DNA of 64,000 bases from contig NC_090132.1 of the NCBI RefSeq assembly GCF_040581485.1, forward strand, positions 17,851,411-17,915,410, written 5' to 3'. The position numbers and the translations under genes were made by a program. Shown piece by piece: positions 1 to 13,184 of the stretch (the first letter of the stretch is position 1; each line of letters starts with the position of its first letter). Below the pieces are notes generated by a model, which ran no database searches, was not told the origin of the DNA, and was given only the letters and a program-made list of their open reading frames with translations. This DNA is from Linepithema humile. Its lineage: Eukaryota; Arthropoda; Insecta; Hymenoptera; Formicidae.

Positions 1-3000
1 TCTATGTCGCATCGCGGTAATATAGTATAATATATCATACGATATAAAAACCGAATTTAATTTGTAATTTTTTCCCGTATTTTTATTGATGTAAGAAAGT
101 TATTAATGCATTTATTTGAGCAAATGATCGCTTCAATTATATAATTTTCAAGTGTTTTTATTTAAAGAATAATTACATTATTTTATTTATATTATTATTT
201 ATAGAGATGGAATGTGTACAATCGTAGCTTCAATATATACAGCATGTGTATTTCTCAATTTACAAATCCAAAAGTTTTCTTCTTCTACTATCATTTACGA
301 ATACTCGTTATTGTTCAATGAAAGGTATAGCGAGTGATCGAAAGAGAGCGATCGAATGTGATCCGACTTGAGCACCGTGAATTGCATTGACGTTGCTGCG
401 TGTAGAAGCTAGAACCGCTTATTTATTGCTGGCCCATAACGCACATATCTCCGGTACAATCTTGGCCCCGGATGCGGGGAAAAAGCTGAATGTGCACGAT
501 ACAACTGTGTAGGAGAAGGCTCACGTGCTTACGGCGCGTTAAACTTTCAATGGCTCGAGTACTTTTACCATTGCGGAAGGTGCAGCCGGCTTCCGCTGCA
601 GCTGGAGGCGAGGTGGAATTTGCTGGCTTACGCGCGTCACTGGTTACTTACGCGGAAGATACCTGCCACGGAATTTTCGTTTTGAATACATAGTAAGTGA
701 CTCTTCAAACTTTCGACTTTAACCGGCTTCTACATGGGCAATAAAATTGTAACGCGAGACTAGGGACGTTTCGCGACACTTTTTCAGAAAAGTTACAGAA
801 AAGTTGTATTTATGATTTGCTGTTGACGATACCCGTTAGGAAATCCGCGAACGTTTGCAAAACCTGCAGACGTACGAAGTGAGAGAAACAAGCAAACACA
901 TCGTAACTGTTTCAAGTAAACGGGTTTTATTCAATGTAGATGTTTAGTATCGGAGAGTCGAACGTATATTGTTGCGTTAATTATGACATTTAAATATTTG
1001 CATTGTTAACAAACCGGATCGTTCGTGCCGTTTACAGTTTGTCTGGGTATAATCGTTACATCACGTATTTCGGGCGAGCTAATCGTGGATTTTTTAATAA
1101 GCTCTCGGCAAATACGCGCGGACGATTGGTTCTTGAAATGTAATCCATCTCAGAGGCAGACGTCACGATTCATTTGAAATATCAACCACGAGTTTCCATT
1201 ATGAAATCGTTTACTCTTGCACAGGAGACGGTTAACGATACAAACAGCGAGGTAGATATTCTGAGCGAATCGAATGTAAACCGTTCTTATGCATACATTC
1301 GCCTCGGTCCGCTTCATAATCCGTCAGATTTAATTCACTCTCACCAGCTTGAACGAAATAGTATGTACGGTACATGTTACTTTCATATGAAATCGCACAT
1401 TCTAAAAGTAAAGTATATTATAAACATATTATTTATAACGCTGGAATATATTTTAAAGTGTATTTAAAGCTATATTTTGAAGCGCAATTTAACTTGTGAC
1501 CACACAATTACATTTTCATACCGAGGATCATACCTGTGAGAGTTATTCAAGTGTTTCAACAAACCAGAGTTTCTTGGCGCGGCCTTGAAAGCGATACTAT
1601 CGATCGAACAGCGATAGATAGGGTGTTGTACAAATATACCCACGCATGACAAGATTTAAATTCTAATGCGAGATATGAGTAACGCTATACGACGTACGTA
1701 ATATTCGAGGAGCCTGTGATATGAGCATGATCCTTTTCCGAATACACAAACATCATCTTCTTCTTCTTTCTCGTCCGGCGGTTCTCGTCTTTAGGGGTAG
1801 GATATAAGGTCTTTGAAAACGGGGACGAAGATAAAGTCCCGTCGACGCTCTTGAAATATTTTCACCGTCGATTACATTCAAAAAGACCGATGGATGTTTA
1901 CGGACGTGACGTTTCGCAAAGCGATGCGCGTGTTACGATTTCTCATATTTCAGTTTCACACGCGCGATAACATTCGGTATTTTTGTACGATCACATATCT
2001 GTAATCACATATATGTGTGATATTATGCGATACCGTGAAAATATCTATTAAATGTTTTTTTTTTTTATAAAAATTGATAAAGCTATTATGTTCATACTGT
2101 TAAATATATTAAACGACGATTGAAACGACTAATGATTTGTAAAAAAAATAATTTTGATAATTTTTACGATTGGTAGAATATTTATATTAACCTCATTTTG
2201 CAAGTATTTTGTAATTTTGCAAATTTGTGAATTGGACATTTTGAAAGATAAACGATCACAATTTACTCGAATTTTTAACAATTTAAGACGAATTACTAAA
2301 GCGGAAAGTTATATGATTTTAGTGACTTGATCGTGCGTATTTTTATGGCAATAATGCATCAGTACAATACACATACAATACACATACAATATGAATAATC
2401 CTAGTAATCACGGATTGTGACACATGAAACATATCGAAAATCCGCTTAAAGTGTATACGTCAATGAATTGGTTTGAAATAGAAATAGCGGAAGTTATGGT
2501 TGCTTTTTTGGTTAGTCAAATACATTCATTTTAAAAACAATTTTTGTGAGTCATTCCGACGTTAAACATTTTCAAACGGAGTACATCTATCTTTTAGCAG
2601 ATTAAAAAATATTCTCCACTTCTGTTTATTGAATCTAGAATAAAGTTTAAAGAGAAATATCACAATTTAAAAATTGTCGATTTTTTAATTTTATATTGAT
2701 CTCCGGAAGAAGATTGGAAAGATATGAAGTATATTTAACTCTCGAACGATGAGTCTCCCGATCGCTATTCATACGGCGGATAATAGGTCCATTTGAATTC
2801 ATAGAGGAATTTCACTTTTACACTTTGAACGTGTAAAATAGGGCTGATGGGAGTGCAGTGCTTTGTAAAGTAGCAACGTAAACAAAATAATTGTGACTGT
2901 GATATAGATAGGAATGGATCTAATGAATCTGACACCGATGTTTAAATAAAAGCTCTTACCTCTTAACTTTTAAAATAGCTTTTGTTTTAATTTTCTTTGT

Positions 3001-4780
3001 AATTGAAGAGCAAAAGCAAACAAAGTTTACAAGATAAAATTCATTTACCTTTAAATATTTTGATTTTTATACAAGATATTAAGATGAATGTAATATTCAG
3101 GAAAAAAAAGAGTATTTATTAAGCATGATGCGTTTAAAGTACGTCTCGAAATAAAGACTGACACGAAATTAAAAATGTTTATTATTGTACGGTAAATTAT
3201 TATTACGATGGTCGGAGTGTATGTGATAGGCTCGCGCCGTGACAGTGAAACGGAGGTAAAAGTTCATGATCCATACACTTCCTCAATTGTCTCGACGGAC
3301 TGAAAAAGCTATACCGTAACGAAAATTGCAAAAGGGTGAAATCGTAGGGGTGAAATAAACGGGCACTAAAAGCAAATTTGCTGTGAACGACAGATTTCTG
3401 GAGCGACTTAGCGGCGCGAAGACTAGAGCGTTATCTCAAATCAATTTACGAGCTGCCGCCATCATTGCCCCTTGGCCCAGATAAGACCGGGGTGTGTGCT
3501 GGGAGTGTATACTAATAATACATCCGTCGGTGTCATTAGTCGCCGATAACCGTGGTAATTATGGGTAAGTCTCCTGTTTCCGGGAAATATCGGAGTAGAT
3601 ATAACGCACAGAGATGCGATAACACGAGCGACCTATGTCTTAACGTTATTGATTAACAATATGCATTGCCCTCGTAAAATCGCAAACATCAAATTTGTAC
3701 ATGTATAAATATAAAAATATTAATTTATTTTTATATTATTTATACTAGAGTTATTATTTGGCTTTTTATGAAAATTTCTAGACTTCAATTGTCATGCTAT
3801 CTAATATGCGATGCCAGGAAAGAGACACCGCGGTTCTCTGGAATGCGACACAGATATACGGGTTTTCATTGAGTATCTCGCTCTTTTCAATCTCACAGAC
3901 GTAGATCGAATGGATTTTAAGATTTTGATTGCTGTGCTGATTTTTTTTCTATTCTTTATAAACATTTTTCGAGAGCTTTTACTTTCTAACTTCTCTGATT
4001 TCAATGTGTTAGGAAAATTTTATTCTCTTTGAGCGCGAATTTTAGATAGTGCAATCCAATTTGAATCTTCTATTTTACATTTGAAATTGAGAATGTTTGT
4101 TTTTACATTTTTTTAAATCTTGTTTTTTTTCCTACTTTTTACATAAATCGTGAATTATAAATATTCTTTCTAAGTGCATAGGGAAAATATGATAGATTTG
4201 ATATATCGTGAGAAAATAATATGTATATATGTGTACGAATAGACAATAATTTCGATTTTCTCTTTTTCTGTCTCTCTCTCTCTCTCTTTTTTTCAGTTAA
4301 ACTTGGAGTTCATAATGCAATGCAGATTATTATCACTTTGATGATTTCCACAAGTTTATCATATTAAATTAATCTCGTGTGCATATTCATATCGTACGGT
4401 AAATTTATCTGATGAATTAGTATATTTATCGATGAAAATAGATGAAAATTTCTAAATAGTTCCATAATTCAATATAATAGGTATATGATAGAAAATATGC
4501 ATTTAGCAATAAAGACGTATTATAAGATGATATAATTTTTGCATTCTTTCGCGAAAGATTTCTTTTATACTAATTTTTTTATTATCATTTACAAAAAAAT
4601 ATTTTGAACAAAACGCACATTTTTTTCGGGAATATATTTAAAAAGGAAAGAATGATATATTAATTGCTTGCTTGAATGGAGCGATGTATTGTCAATGTTT
4701 AAAATTTTTGCTAACGAAAAATAAAACTGTTTGACGTAATTTATTTATTCTGCCGTTCTGGAGGCTTTGCACTCGCTCAA
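1..4780. other. Non-coding stretch, AT-rich
   Basis: I see no supportable gene here. The open frames are short, overlap each other on both strands and resemble no family I know. Contents are mixed AT-rich sequence with a poly-T run near 2052-2065 and a (TC)n tract at 4270-4287. That tract is followed by a T run and CAG and so mimics a splice acceptor. The frame that follows it closes after about 14 codons, so I did not call an exon. Confidence 0.6.
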
Positions 4781-4839
4781 TGACGATCGCAGTAATTACT
4801 TTCTTCCGCGTTGGAGGGTTACGGTATTTACATAGTAAT

Positions 4840-5065
4840 TGTTCCTGCGAAAATCACGCGAGAATGCGACAGCTGACGCGCCGCGACGGCGAACTCGCAC
4901 TCGCGCCGCGCCGTGTCGGTGGTGGATCGTGACGGGATCATCGGGCCGGCTATTTTGCAGCGGCCGTGGCGTTAAAGCCGCGGTCGCCGTGTAAACAAAC
5001 GAAACTGCGGGCTCGAATTAATTGAAACTCCGTCGAGATGTGTGCGCGCACGTACGAGCATTCGT
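4840..5065. repeat. Diverged tandem duplication, copy 1
   Basis: This GC-rich segment recurs about 484-508 bases downstream. The best-matching core, near 4989-5064, starts gtgtaaacaaacgaaactg, continues through the shared word attaattgaaactc and ends in a gtgtgcgc...cgagca block. Weaker matches (gagaatg near 4861, gaactcgc near 4890) extend the similarity to the left. The copies have clearly diverged. No open frame is conserved between them, so I read this as duplicated non-coding DNA, possibly regulatory; the regulatory role is inference. Confidence 0.55.
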
Positions 5066-5349
5066 TTAGCCACTCTGAAATTTTCGCGTCGCATCACTCG
5101 CTTAGAAACACTCAACTCGGAGTCATTTCTCCTTTATCGGTTCTAGAAAATAGAAAAATTTTACAATTAAGCGATATTAACATGAAACGTATTAATATAA
5201 ATATAAAATAAATTTATTATATAATGCTTATTCTTATCGTTGACTTTAAAAAAAAAAATTTTTGATCAATCGTAAGAATAAAAATAAATAACATGCTCGC
5301 ACGATTCCTTCAAAATTGGAGAAAATGTATTGCACTCGAGTTCAATGCA

Positions 5350-5565
5350 GCTGAATTATTTCACCTCGAGAATGGGCATTGTAAATTTTGTGAAATATCG
5401 GCGATAGTGAACTCGTCGATGTGACAGGACCATCGACTATTTCGCAGCGACGGTACCAATGCTACAGACACCGTGTAAACAGACGAAATTGTGCGCTAAA
5501 ATTAATTGAAACTCTGCGGAGCTCCGGTCGCGACGTGAGGTGTGTGCGCACATATGTGCGAGCAA
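5350..5565. repeat. Diverged tandem duplication, copy 2
   Basis: This is the second copy of the segment at 4840-5065. It carries gtgtaaacagacgaaattg at 5473, attaattgaaactc a little downstream, and gtgtgcgcacatatgtgcgagca near its end. The region ctcgagaatgg around 5366-5375, with flanking ttcaatg, appears again near 5936-5990 (ttcaatgtggctg...cctcgagaatgg), suggesting a partial third copy. The similarity was found by eye and needs a self-alignment. Confidence 0.55.
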
Positions 5566-5935
5566 TTGATCGGTTCATGGTGTGTGAACAGATTTCATCT
5601 TCTCGCCTGCGTTTTCTTATGCTTCACACGTGTGAAACAAATACCCATACTGAGCAAATAAGACGAAAAAAGGATTAGTTAAAGAGAACAGACCTAGGTC
5701 TGCTTCTTCACATCAAAATTTTTACGTTAACAGAAGTTCATGTAAAATAAACTGAATAAAATATTTTAAGTTATATATACTTAAAAAAATTGCGGGGAAA
5801 AAGGTCAAATTTATCGAGAAATCGGTAGATGTACGAGAAACATAAGATATTCGGCGCAATACGTTACTTCGACCTTCTTGACTTCTTCGATCGTACGGAC
5901 GGTTCAAACGCGAAGTTAGCCGGGTATATCGCTAG

Positions 5936-5990
5936 TTCAATGTGGCTGTAGTATCTCGCCTCGAGAATGGTCTCTCGCTATAAATTTGGC
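5936..5990. repeat. Partial third copy of the 5.35-kb unit
   Basis: About 55 bases resemble 5339-5393. Both share gttcaatg, an ordered set of intermediate bases, cctcgagaatgg, and then an AT-rich ...taaattt ending. The match stops before the gtgtaaac core seen in the two longer copies, so this is at most a fragment. Confidence 0.4.
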
Positions 5991-8693
5991 CAAGTATCAA
6001 CCCATAAATTGAAATGGTGTGCCCCGAAGGGTAGCGAAGGGAGAGAGAGAGAGAGAGAGAGAAACGCTGCAGGTAGTTCAACTCACTAACGCGTTCCTGC
6101 TTATTTACCTCTCGCAGACTCTGCTGGAGAAACACTTTCTGCAGCTGCAGACCGTGTTTCTTTGGCGGCAAGTTAGAGACACTGCGGAAATTTTTGTCGT
6201 GCGATCGCACGTGATAATTGTTAACAATAAGAATATTATTGATCTCGGTGAATGTCGGGGGATTGTGTATGTTTCTTTTCGGTTCTCTTTGTAGCCGTCT
6301 GTTTGCACATCTGTGGAAACTTGAGAGATTCAAAATAAATAGAAATTTTGAATCCTGCAGTAGTTCTGAATTATTGAGCTGTTCCTTTGAGCTCGGTACA
6401 GAATATCTCAAAATTTAATTTTAACACAATTTTTTGGCGAATTTAAAGTAATATCTTGTGCAACAAAATCTTTTTAGAAACTTATTTATTGCGAATTTTT
6501 AATATATTTAACATTAAATGTCTTTGATAATTTTATTTTTGATAATTAAATTGTATTTTAGTGCAATAATAATTTACAATGTAATATAGTTTTCATATCT
6601 AAATTTTAAGAGTCTCCGAACTTTCCTCATATTTTGGATATGTTAAAATTAACAGCTTCCGTTTAAATTTTCTACAAAATTAATTAAATCGCTTGTCAAG
6701 AAATTTCATCATGCAAAATGTCAAGATTGGCGAAAATGTCTGAAACGTTGCAAGTCATGAAATGTATGTGGTGCCAGATTATCGCTGTCTATTCTAAACT
6801 CCTCGCGAACTCGCGGTAATCTCGACTCGACCTTACCTAAGTATTTAAACTTTCCGCGAAACTCTCCCGGTGAGTAAAGTCCGCTCCTCCTCGATTTTTA
6901 CAGCGTTCGAACATTCCCGAAATTTTTACGATCCCGAACAATGAGATCGTTCTGTTCAACTTTTCGGGATATTCAAATATCAACCAGAGCCATAACGTCG
7001 CGATGGAAGTACATAGTCTGCAGCAGTTTTTCGCGATTGCCGGAGTATCCGTATCCACCCAATCCCACTCGGCGTCCTTTCAATCCTTTCGCTTCTCTCT
7101 ATCTGCGGTAATTCCAATTCAACGTCGTCGAATCGAGAGACTCGATCGAAGTGACTTCGAAATGTGTCGCGCGCGCGCGCGCGTTCTCTTTCTCTCTCTC
7201 CGTCTCTCTCCCTCCTTCTTTCTCTCTTTCTGTTTCTCTACATACGTATAGCTGAAATCGTATTGAGAGAACGTGAACACGATGCACAGTCGGATTTGGT
7301 TTCATGAAAATGGGAGCCATCTCCAAACGAGAATTGCCGTCAGTATCGTAGCCACTCAAGGAAACGTCGTCGTCTTTCTTCGCTACATCGTCATTGCCGA
7401 GTTCAATGATTAACGTATTCGACGAATTGTTTTTCGAAATTACTTCCTCGCGAAATAGTATAGTAGATATATCGCTTTCTGCAAAAGTATTATGAGGTGA
7501 AGTTTTATTCGTGATGGATTTTCGTGTGGAAATAATGTTTTGTGATCGCGTCACGTTTATTTGAACGATATACGCATTTTAATAATCAAGTAGATAATTA
7601 ATTGCCTGTTTATACGAAAAGAAGACATACGCATTACACTTATTGAATTGTTTCGTAGGAGGTACGTGGTATATACGTGTGTTTCACGTACCGTACTCTT
7701 TCCTCTCTGTAGTTGAAAGCTAAATCCTATTCGTCTGCGTTAAACTAAGGTGAAATGCACTTCCATCATCCCCTTACACTCACCCATCTTTACGTCGCAG
7801 CTGGGGCAAGAATGCGCTCGCAAGATACAGAGCTCTGTCCATTAGTGCGCTGCCTTGCACGGCGGGCCACTGTTGATTCGAGCGGAAAAGCATCTATCAC
7901 ATTCGGTCGGATTTTCCCCTCTCCCTCGGCCCTTGATTTTATCCGAATCCGGTCACTTTTTCGGAAGTGACGTTGCGAAAAGTCGAATTTTACAGTTACC
8001 TTCGAATAACATTTCTGTAAATCGCGGATGTGTGACCTTTTTCATTCGTGCAATCAAATTTTACTCAAATGAACATCAGATGAATGTTGCGTCGTTTATT
8101 CCCGCCATTTATTTAATAGACGCTTTGCCACGCTAGATAGATATTTGAATTTATTTTCTTTCTATCGACGCCGTCATTTGGCAATCATTTTTTTCATCAA
8201 CATCAGCGATTTGTTTAAATCCACGTTTCAAATGCTTCTGCATGAGTTTTCTCTGATACAATTTGTAACGTAAGCCATTGCGATCTATGAAATATTTTAT
8301 TTCTCATAATTCGGAAATATAGAAAAATAATTATCGAATAAATAAATAAAATCATTTTTTACTTGCAGTCTTAGTCAAATATCAAATGTGTGAATTAGAG
8401 ATAAAAAAAGATTTTCCAGAAATATTAATTTATGTCTCAAAAAACTCGCTCGATATTTTTATTTTGATTTAACAAAATAAAACTACATATTCTACATTAT
8501 TCCTACATTATTGATATGTGACCTGTGAAAAAATAGTATTATTACGGTTAAACATTATTTATTTACCAACACAGTTTACACATTAAAAGCTCGTGGCATT
8601 GACGAATATGTTCGTCTCATCGTGACCTAAATTATCTCCCGAAAATATTGCCGTTCCTCAAACACGTGAACTTATCTCTGACATCCACTAACG
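5991..8693. other. Non-coding stretch with simple repeats
   Basis: No convincing gene. It contains a (GA)n run at 6040-6062, a (CG)8 run at 7168-7183, and directly after that a long impure TC tract to about 7240. The longest minus-strand open frame here (5932-6411) runs through the GA tract and codes low-complexity serine-leucine there, which argues against a real protein. Confidence 0.55.
7168..7240. repeat. (CG)8 run followed by TC-rich tract
   Basis: An uninterrupted CG dinucleotide run of 16 bases is followed at once by an impure TC microsatellite. Alternating CG is unusual in genomes that deplete CpG; here it fits the CpG-rich character of the whole window. Confidence 0.85.
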
Positions 8694-8744
8694 TAATGCT
8701 AATCTTTTAGGCGAGTACACGCAACTTAAATAAGATTAGCATTA
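8694..8744. repeat. Perfect 13-bp inverted repeat (stem-loop)
   Basis: The arm taatgctaatctt at 8694-8706 is matched by its exact reverse complement, aagattagcatta, at 8732-8744 across a 25-base loop. As RNA it would form a hairpin, though the stem is shorter than a usual pre-microRNA stem. I could not match either arm to a microRNA I remember. It may equally be the ends of a very small foldback element. Confidence 0.6.
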
Positions 8745-9429
8745 AGTAAATGAAACAACACAAGAGAGACGCGGGCGGTAGCGCCTCGCGTCAAGTACCT
8801 GTATCCGTGAAGGAACCTTCGTGCATCTCCACTACAACGGAACAGGGTGATATTTTCGAAAACTGCTTTCTGCTGATAAAATTAGTAGTTGTTGTTTCAA
8901 ACATTTTAGACGTTCTATTTAATTATGAGCAGTCGCTGCGTTGGACAAATAACCATAGGTATATAAATAGAATTTGTGCGGCTACAAATCGAGTTCACAT
9001 TAAAGAAATGTCATAGCAGAAATCATAAATCTTTGAGTATATTTGTTTTCTCGTGTTTGGATTGCTTATCGACGTGTATTGATCTGCTAAATATAATAGG
9101 TGAAATCATCCCTTGCGCTCGTGGCCGCAATCGAACATCAAATTTCACAAACACGTGTGGCGTGTACGGCGAGTAGACACATTGCGGCGCGTTCGCTCGA
9201 TTATGACCGCTCGTAATACGGCGCGTCCGTGCGTACACTTGTATGTACACACGCATACGGAATATTCGATCAAGAGCGAACTGTTTCTAATAAATCGGCA
9301 TAACAATTGAAACTAATGAAATTAAACAAATTAAACGATGAGATTTATTTATGTGGAAACATTACCGCATTCTGAATCTCAATTTTTGTAATGTGAGAAA
9401 CGAAAAACGAGAAGTTTAAATATACGATA
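8745..9429. other. Non-coding stretch
   Basis: I see no gene or repeat that I can support. One open frame at 8750-9016 is uninterrupted for 88 codons, but its composition is mixed and it matches nothing known to me. Confidence 0.5.
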
Positions 9430-9879
9430 GTCTAGACCAGCGCTCGGAATTAGTTGCACATTTCGAGCCGATTTCCGAGACGACGCCTCCTGTTCCCCAC
9501 TACCGCCCGGCTGCTGGCGGCCGAGCCGCCGATAGCTCTGGCGCAGGAGCGTTTTATATAAGAAATAAGCTGGGTTGTTGAGGTACCTTTCAGAAAATAG
9601 TAATATTTTCTTTATTACATAAATAATGTTTATTTTCATTAATAATTAAATATATATATTATGTATTAATAAAAATAAACATTATTTATGTAATGAAGAA
9701 AATGTTACGATTTCCTGAAAGATGCCTAAACAATCCAGCCTATTTCTAATATAAAACGCTCCTGAGCCAGAGCTATCGGCGGCTCGGGCTCCAGCGGCCG
9801 GGCGGTAGTGGGGGAACAGGAGGCGTCGTCTCGGAAATCGGCCCGAAATGTGCAACTAATTCCGAGCGCTGGTCTAGAC
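9430..9879. repeat. 450-bp foldback element (long perfect-ended inverted repeat)
   Basis: The sequence from gtctagaccagcgctcgg at 9430 is repeated in reverse complement, ending ccgagcgctggtctagac at 9879. The arms are about 215 bases each with a short AT-rich loop near 9644-9663, and pair at roughly nine bases in ten over their full length. The outer 35 bases match exactly. The outer half of each arm is GC-rich and the inner half AT-rich. I find no open frame conserved between arms and no clear target-site duplication at the edges. It fits a foldback-type or MITE-type mobile element. A transcript through it would form a long double-stranded RNA, so a hairpin-RNA source of small RNAs is an alternative. 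Confidence 0.85.
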
Positions 9880-12800
9880 AATAAAATTCAAAAGATTAAT
9901 GTATTGGATTTAATTTACTGACAGTTTTATTTACTGACAGTTAAACGCTTAATTTCATAAATCAGACAGAGCAGATACTTTGTATTATATCTTTTTTTTC
10001 CTTTTTAACGAGATATTAAAAAATTTATTGTATCTTTTAATTTGTGAACGCTAGTTGATTTAACTCACAACTTGTCAAGTACGATCCACGCTTTCAGTTA
10101 GCGTTGTGTATGGCAGTCACGCGATCAGCAGTCGTATTCTACCTTTTGTCGGTTTTTTGAAATTTTACGAGCGTGCCCCGAATATACATAGAGATATGAA
10201 AAGTCCGTCGCCTCCGAAAAAAAAGAGCTGAGTGAGGGGTAGAGTGCGTACGTGCGAGATAGGAGTTAGGCTAACGAAACGGCAATAAAACGAAGCGGCC
10301 TCATGTGTAAAATGCGAGCGCTCGAAAACGTGAACCGTGACGAATGCCTATGCCGGGGATCGTTTTACATGCGATGGCATACGTACGGCGAATTGCAAAT
10401 CAGCAGGTATTATCCTCCGCGATTTTCGAAAACAGGTTTTTATTTGTCTCCGCAATAGTTTTTGCTTCTTCGATTTCGATCACTCACGCATACGGAAAAT
10501 AAATAGTGACCAGTGTCGCTCACAACGAAACAACAACTTGGTCCGATTGTTTCGTAGCATTGCACACTGCAAATATTCCACGTTGTTTAGTCGACGTATC
10601 ACACAACTAGAGTGGGTTGTAACCATCGGAAAGCAAGCTATGCTTGAAACTATAGGTACTTCTATGTGGTTTTTCGACCGTAACACAATTTTTCGTGAAA
10701 ATTGTATTTTTAAAGCTGAATAAATTTACATTATTTAAAAACCATTTTATGTTATTAGATATTTTTGTAAGAAATTTTTTCTCTCTCTTATAAAATAATT
10801 TTTATTCTAAAATTTAAGTATAAAAAAGAATGGTATAATCACGTAATGAATTTGGAGCGCCACGCTGCTTTTGCAACGGATTTCTTCACACATTGTGTTT
10901 GCGGACAGTAATGGCCACTGAAAAATTTAGAGGATAATCATTCTTAATGCATTTGTGAAATCTGAAAGTCAGATCTGTTTGTAAAATGTCAATTTACACA
11001 AATGAACAGATCTAAATGTGTTAAGGCGAAAAATGCGTGACAGTCAACTAATTAACGAGAAAGCAACGTTTATTCAATAAAATTTATAAACATCACAAAC
11101 TACAAATTTGGAACACTCTGTTTATAAGAGTTTAAATATTAACTAATTTGGAAGTCGATACTATGTTTATTTGAAAGATTCCTCTTTAATTTTTTTTACG
11201 AACTGTTAACAGTTTGTCGTTAGTAAATGCCTGTGATTAGCAATTGCGTGACGCGAAGTCTGCTTGTCGTGCATTGAAACAACTCGCATTATTTGCATTG
11301 GCACACGCTCGCTCGTTCAGACACGCATGTCAAGGAAAAGCCAAAAGCAACGCGCCGTTGCGCACGCACAAAGCCCGATGCGTCAATGAAGGGGTTGCGT
11401 TCCAGTGAAGGGGTCGCGACGACTTCGTATTTACCCTCTTCGTACTGAAGTCAGCGACATCGCGTATCCATCCCTTGATGATATTCTCTGTTTCTGCCAG
11501 CCGGTGTCTTCCTAGGCTACCCCTTTCATTCGTCTTACGCCGCGCAGTTGGGACGCGTAGATGAACGTTGCGATATTACTGCAATTAATTGCGACCATTA
11601 CTTTCGTCGTTGTCGGCGCGATAGTTCTCGCGATTTGTATTCCTGAAGTTGGCTAACTGCTTGCCGATGTCGCTCTTATAAGCATGATGAAAAGGGGGGG
11701 GGGAGGGCGGGGAGAAAGCGTGGTTATTGTATCACACGCAATTTTTCCAGGCGCAAGTATTCTCGGCTTGCTTACGCGCGTCAACAAAGTTTTGCGCTAC
11801 TTTATTATCTTGCGCCGAGTTAGCGGCATCGTTAATCTTTCTTGCAACTTGTCTGACAAGTTGTCGATGGAAAAAAAATCTTGTCGATAAGTTTCGCTGT
11901 ATTCTCGTTCGATAGAATTAACATTTTAAAACCTTCACTGTTTCTGGTATAAGCTTCATCAATAAAACGTTATAAGGACGCATTCATGGGAATAGTAAAA
12001 TTTTTATGATACTGAAATTTGTCGATTTTTGTTGCTAGGAATAAATGAGGTTAAAATTGTCCAAGTCTTAGCAGAAATTTAAGAAACGCAATATTTTTTT
12101 GGTACACGTGTTTTCAATCTTACATGATTGGTTCCGACGAAATGATTTGCGCACGGGTAAAAATGAAAGAAACATGACAATCGTTCGAATAAAATCACGG
12201 AAAAAGAATACATATCGAGAATTCGCACTCAAGTAAATCGCGATAGCTTTCTCATTTTGTGAAATGGTCAAAGTCAGTTGGGCCGTTTTTGATCGAATTC
12301 GATGAATGAGGAGCGAACGCAAACATTTTGCATGTAAAGTGAACCGCTTCACTTTTACGAGATAGCGCATCGCGGGATGTGCGTTCACGCCTGTCGCTTT
12401 ACGTGCATTTTCTTCGCGTCACCAGTTGCAATAACCGCTAAGCTGGGGTGGCTTGTAAGCGCGGCTCGAAAAAGCGTACAAGCCAACGATATGTGCAATA
12501 GCTCTGTTGTTTCTGCGTCGTAAATTCTTTATGATTTTGTCTCGTCGGAAGAATGAGAGAAAGAGAGAGAGAGAGAGCTAAGGAAATGCTATATTCTCTC
12601 TTTTTTTTTATCTCAGCATTCAAGTCGTCCGATGCCCGTTTTTCTTTTCTTACTCCTTGTTTCCGGCAACTTGCCGCGCTTCATCTCTGTCGGAACGCCC
12701 GGCTTCAAATTTGCGCGATACGAAGGAGAAATGAGTATCTTCGTCGTTTTTGGAAGCGCAGTAACTCGATTAAAACTTTAAGGTATCGGGAAGAAGGCGC

Positions 12801-13151
12801 TCGTGATGGCTGCCAGTGTTAAGAAATAGAGAGAAATTTTAAGCCGCATTTTCGATGTTTCGGTGAGAATACTGAGTTACGATACTGATACTAAGTAATA
12901 GCGAAGAACAGTATAAATCGATAATATAATAAGTCTTAGATATCCGTATTTAATTTCTTCTCTAGCGTAACAGAATATTTTAGAATTTGTTCTCGAAATA
13001 ATTTGCAACAATATTTTGCAAATTCAATTTTGGACATACATAAGATATTAATAATTAATGCAAAGTAAATAATTTATATAAAGTTATTGCACGCGAATCT
13101 TATTTTGCTGCTCGCGTTTCGAAGGTTAGGTAGCTGAAAGTTTTGCAAGTT
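9880..13151. other. Non-coding stretch
   Basis: No convincing gene. A 128-codon open frame at 10337-10723 is the longest, but it has no recognisable domain. A GC-balanced patch around 10090-10440 could be a promoter or 5' exon, but nothing decides this. There is a (GA)n tract at 12552-12578 and a run of nine G at about 11695-11703. Confidence 0.5.
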
Positions 13152-13184
13152 GTACCGTTAAATTACTCGAGTGTTTGCAAATGT
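13152..13184. repeat. 33-bp repeat, copy 1
   Basis: The segment starting gtaccgttaaattactcg matches 13694-13726 at 29 of 33 positions. Weaker similarity continues for perhaps 50 bases (an aaattg...acgg...tctct series). Confidence 0.5.

Noticed and set aside
4270..4320. TC tract plus T run plus CAG as a splice acceptor
   Set aside because: The simple repeat explains the signal and the frame after it ends within about 14 codons.
10337..10723. 128-codon plus-strand frame
   Set aside because: No recognisable motif and no support from splice signals or a second species; the cysteine, arginine and phenylalanine excess looks random.
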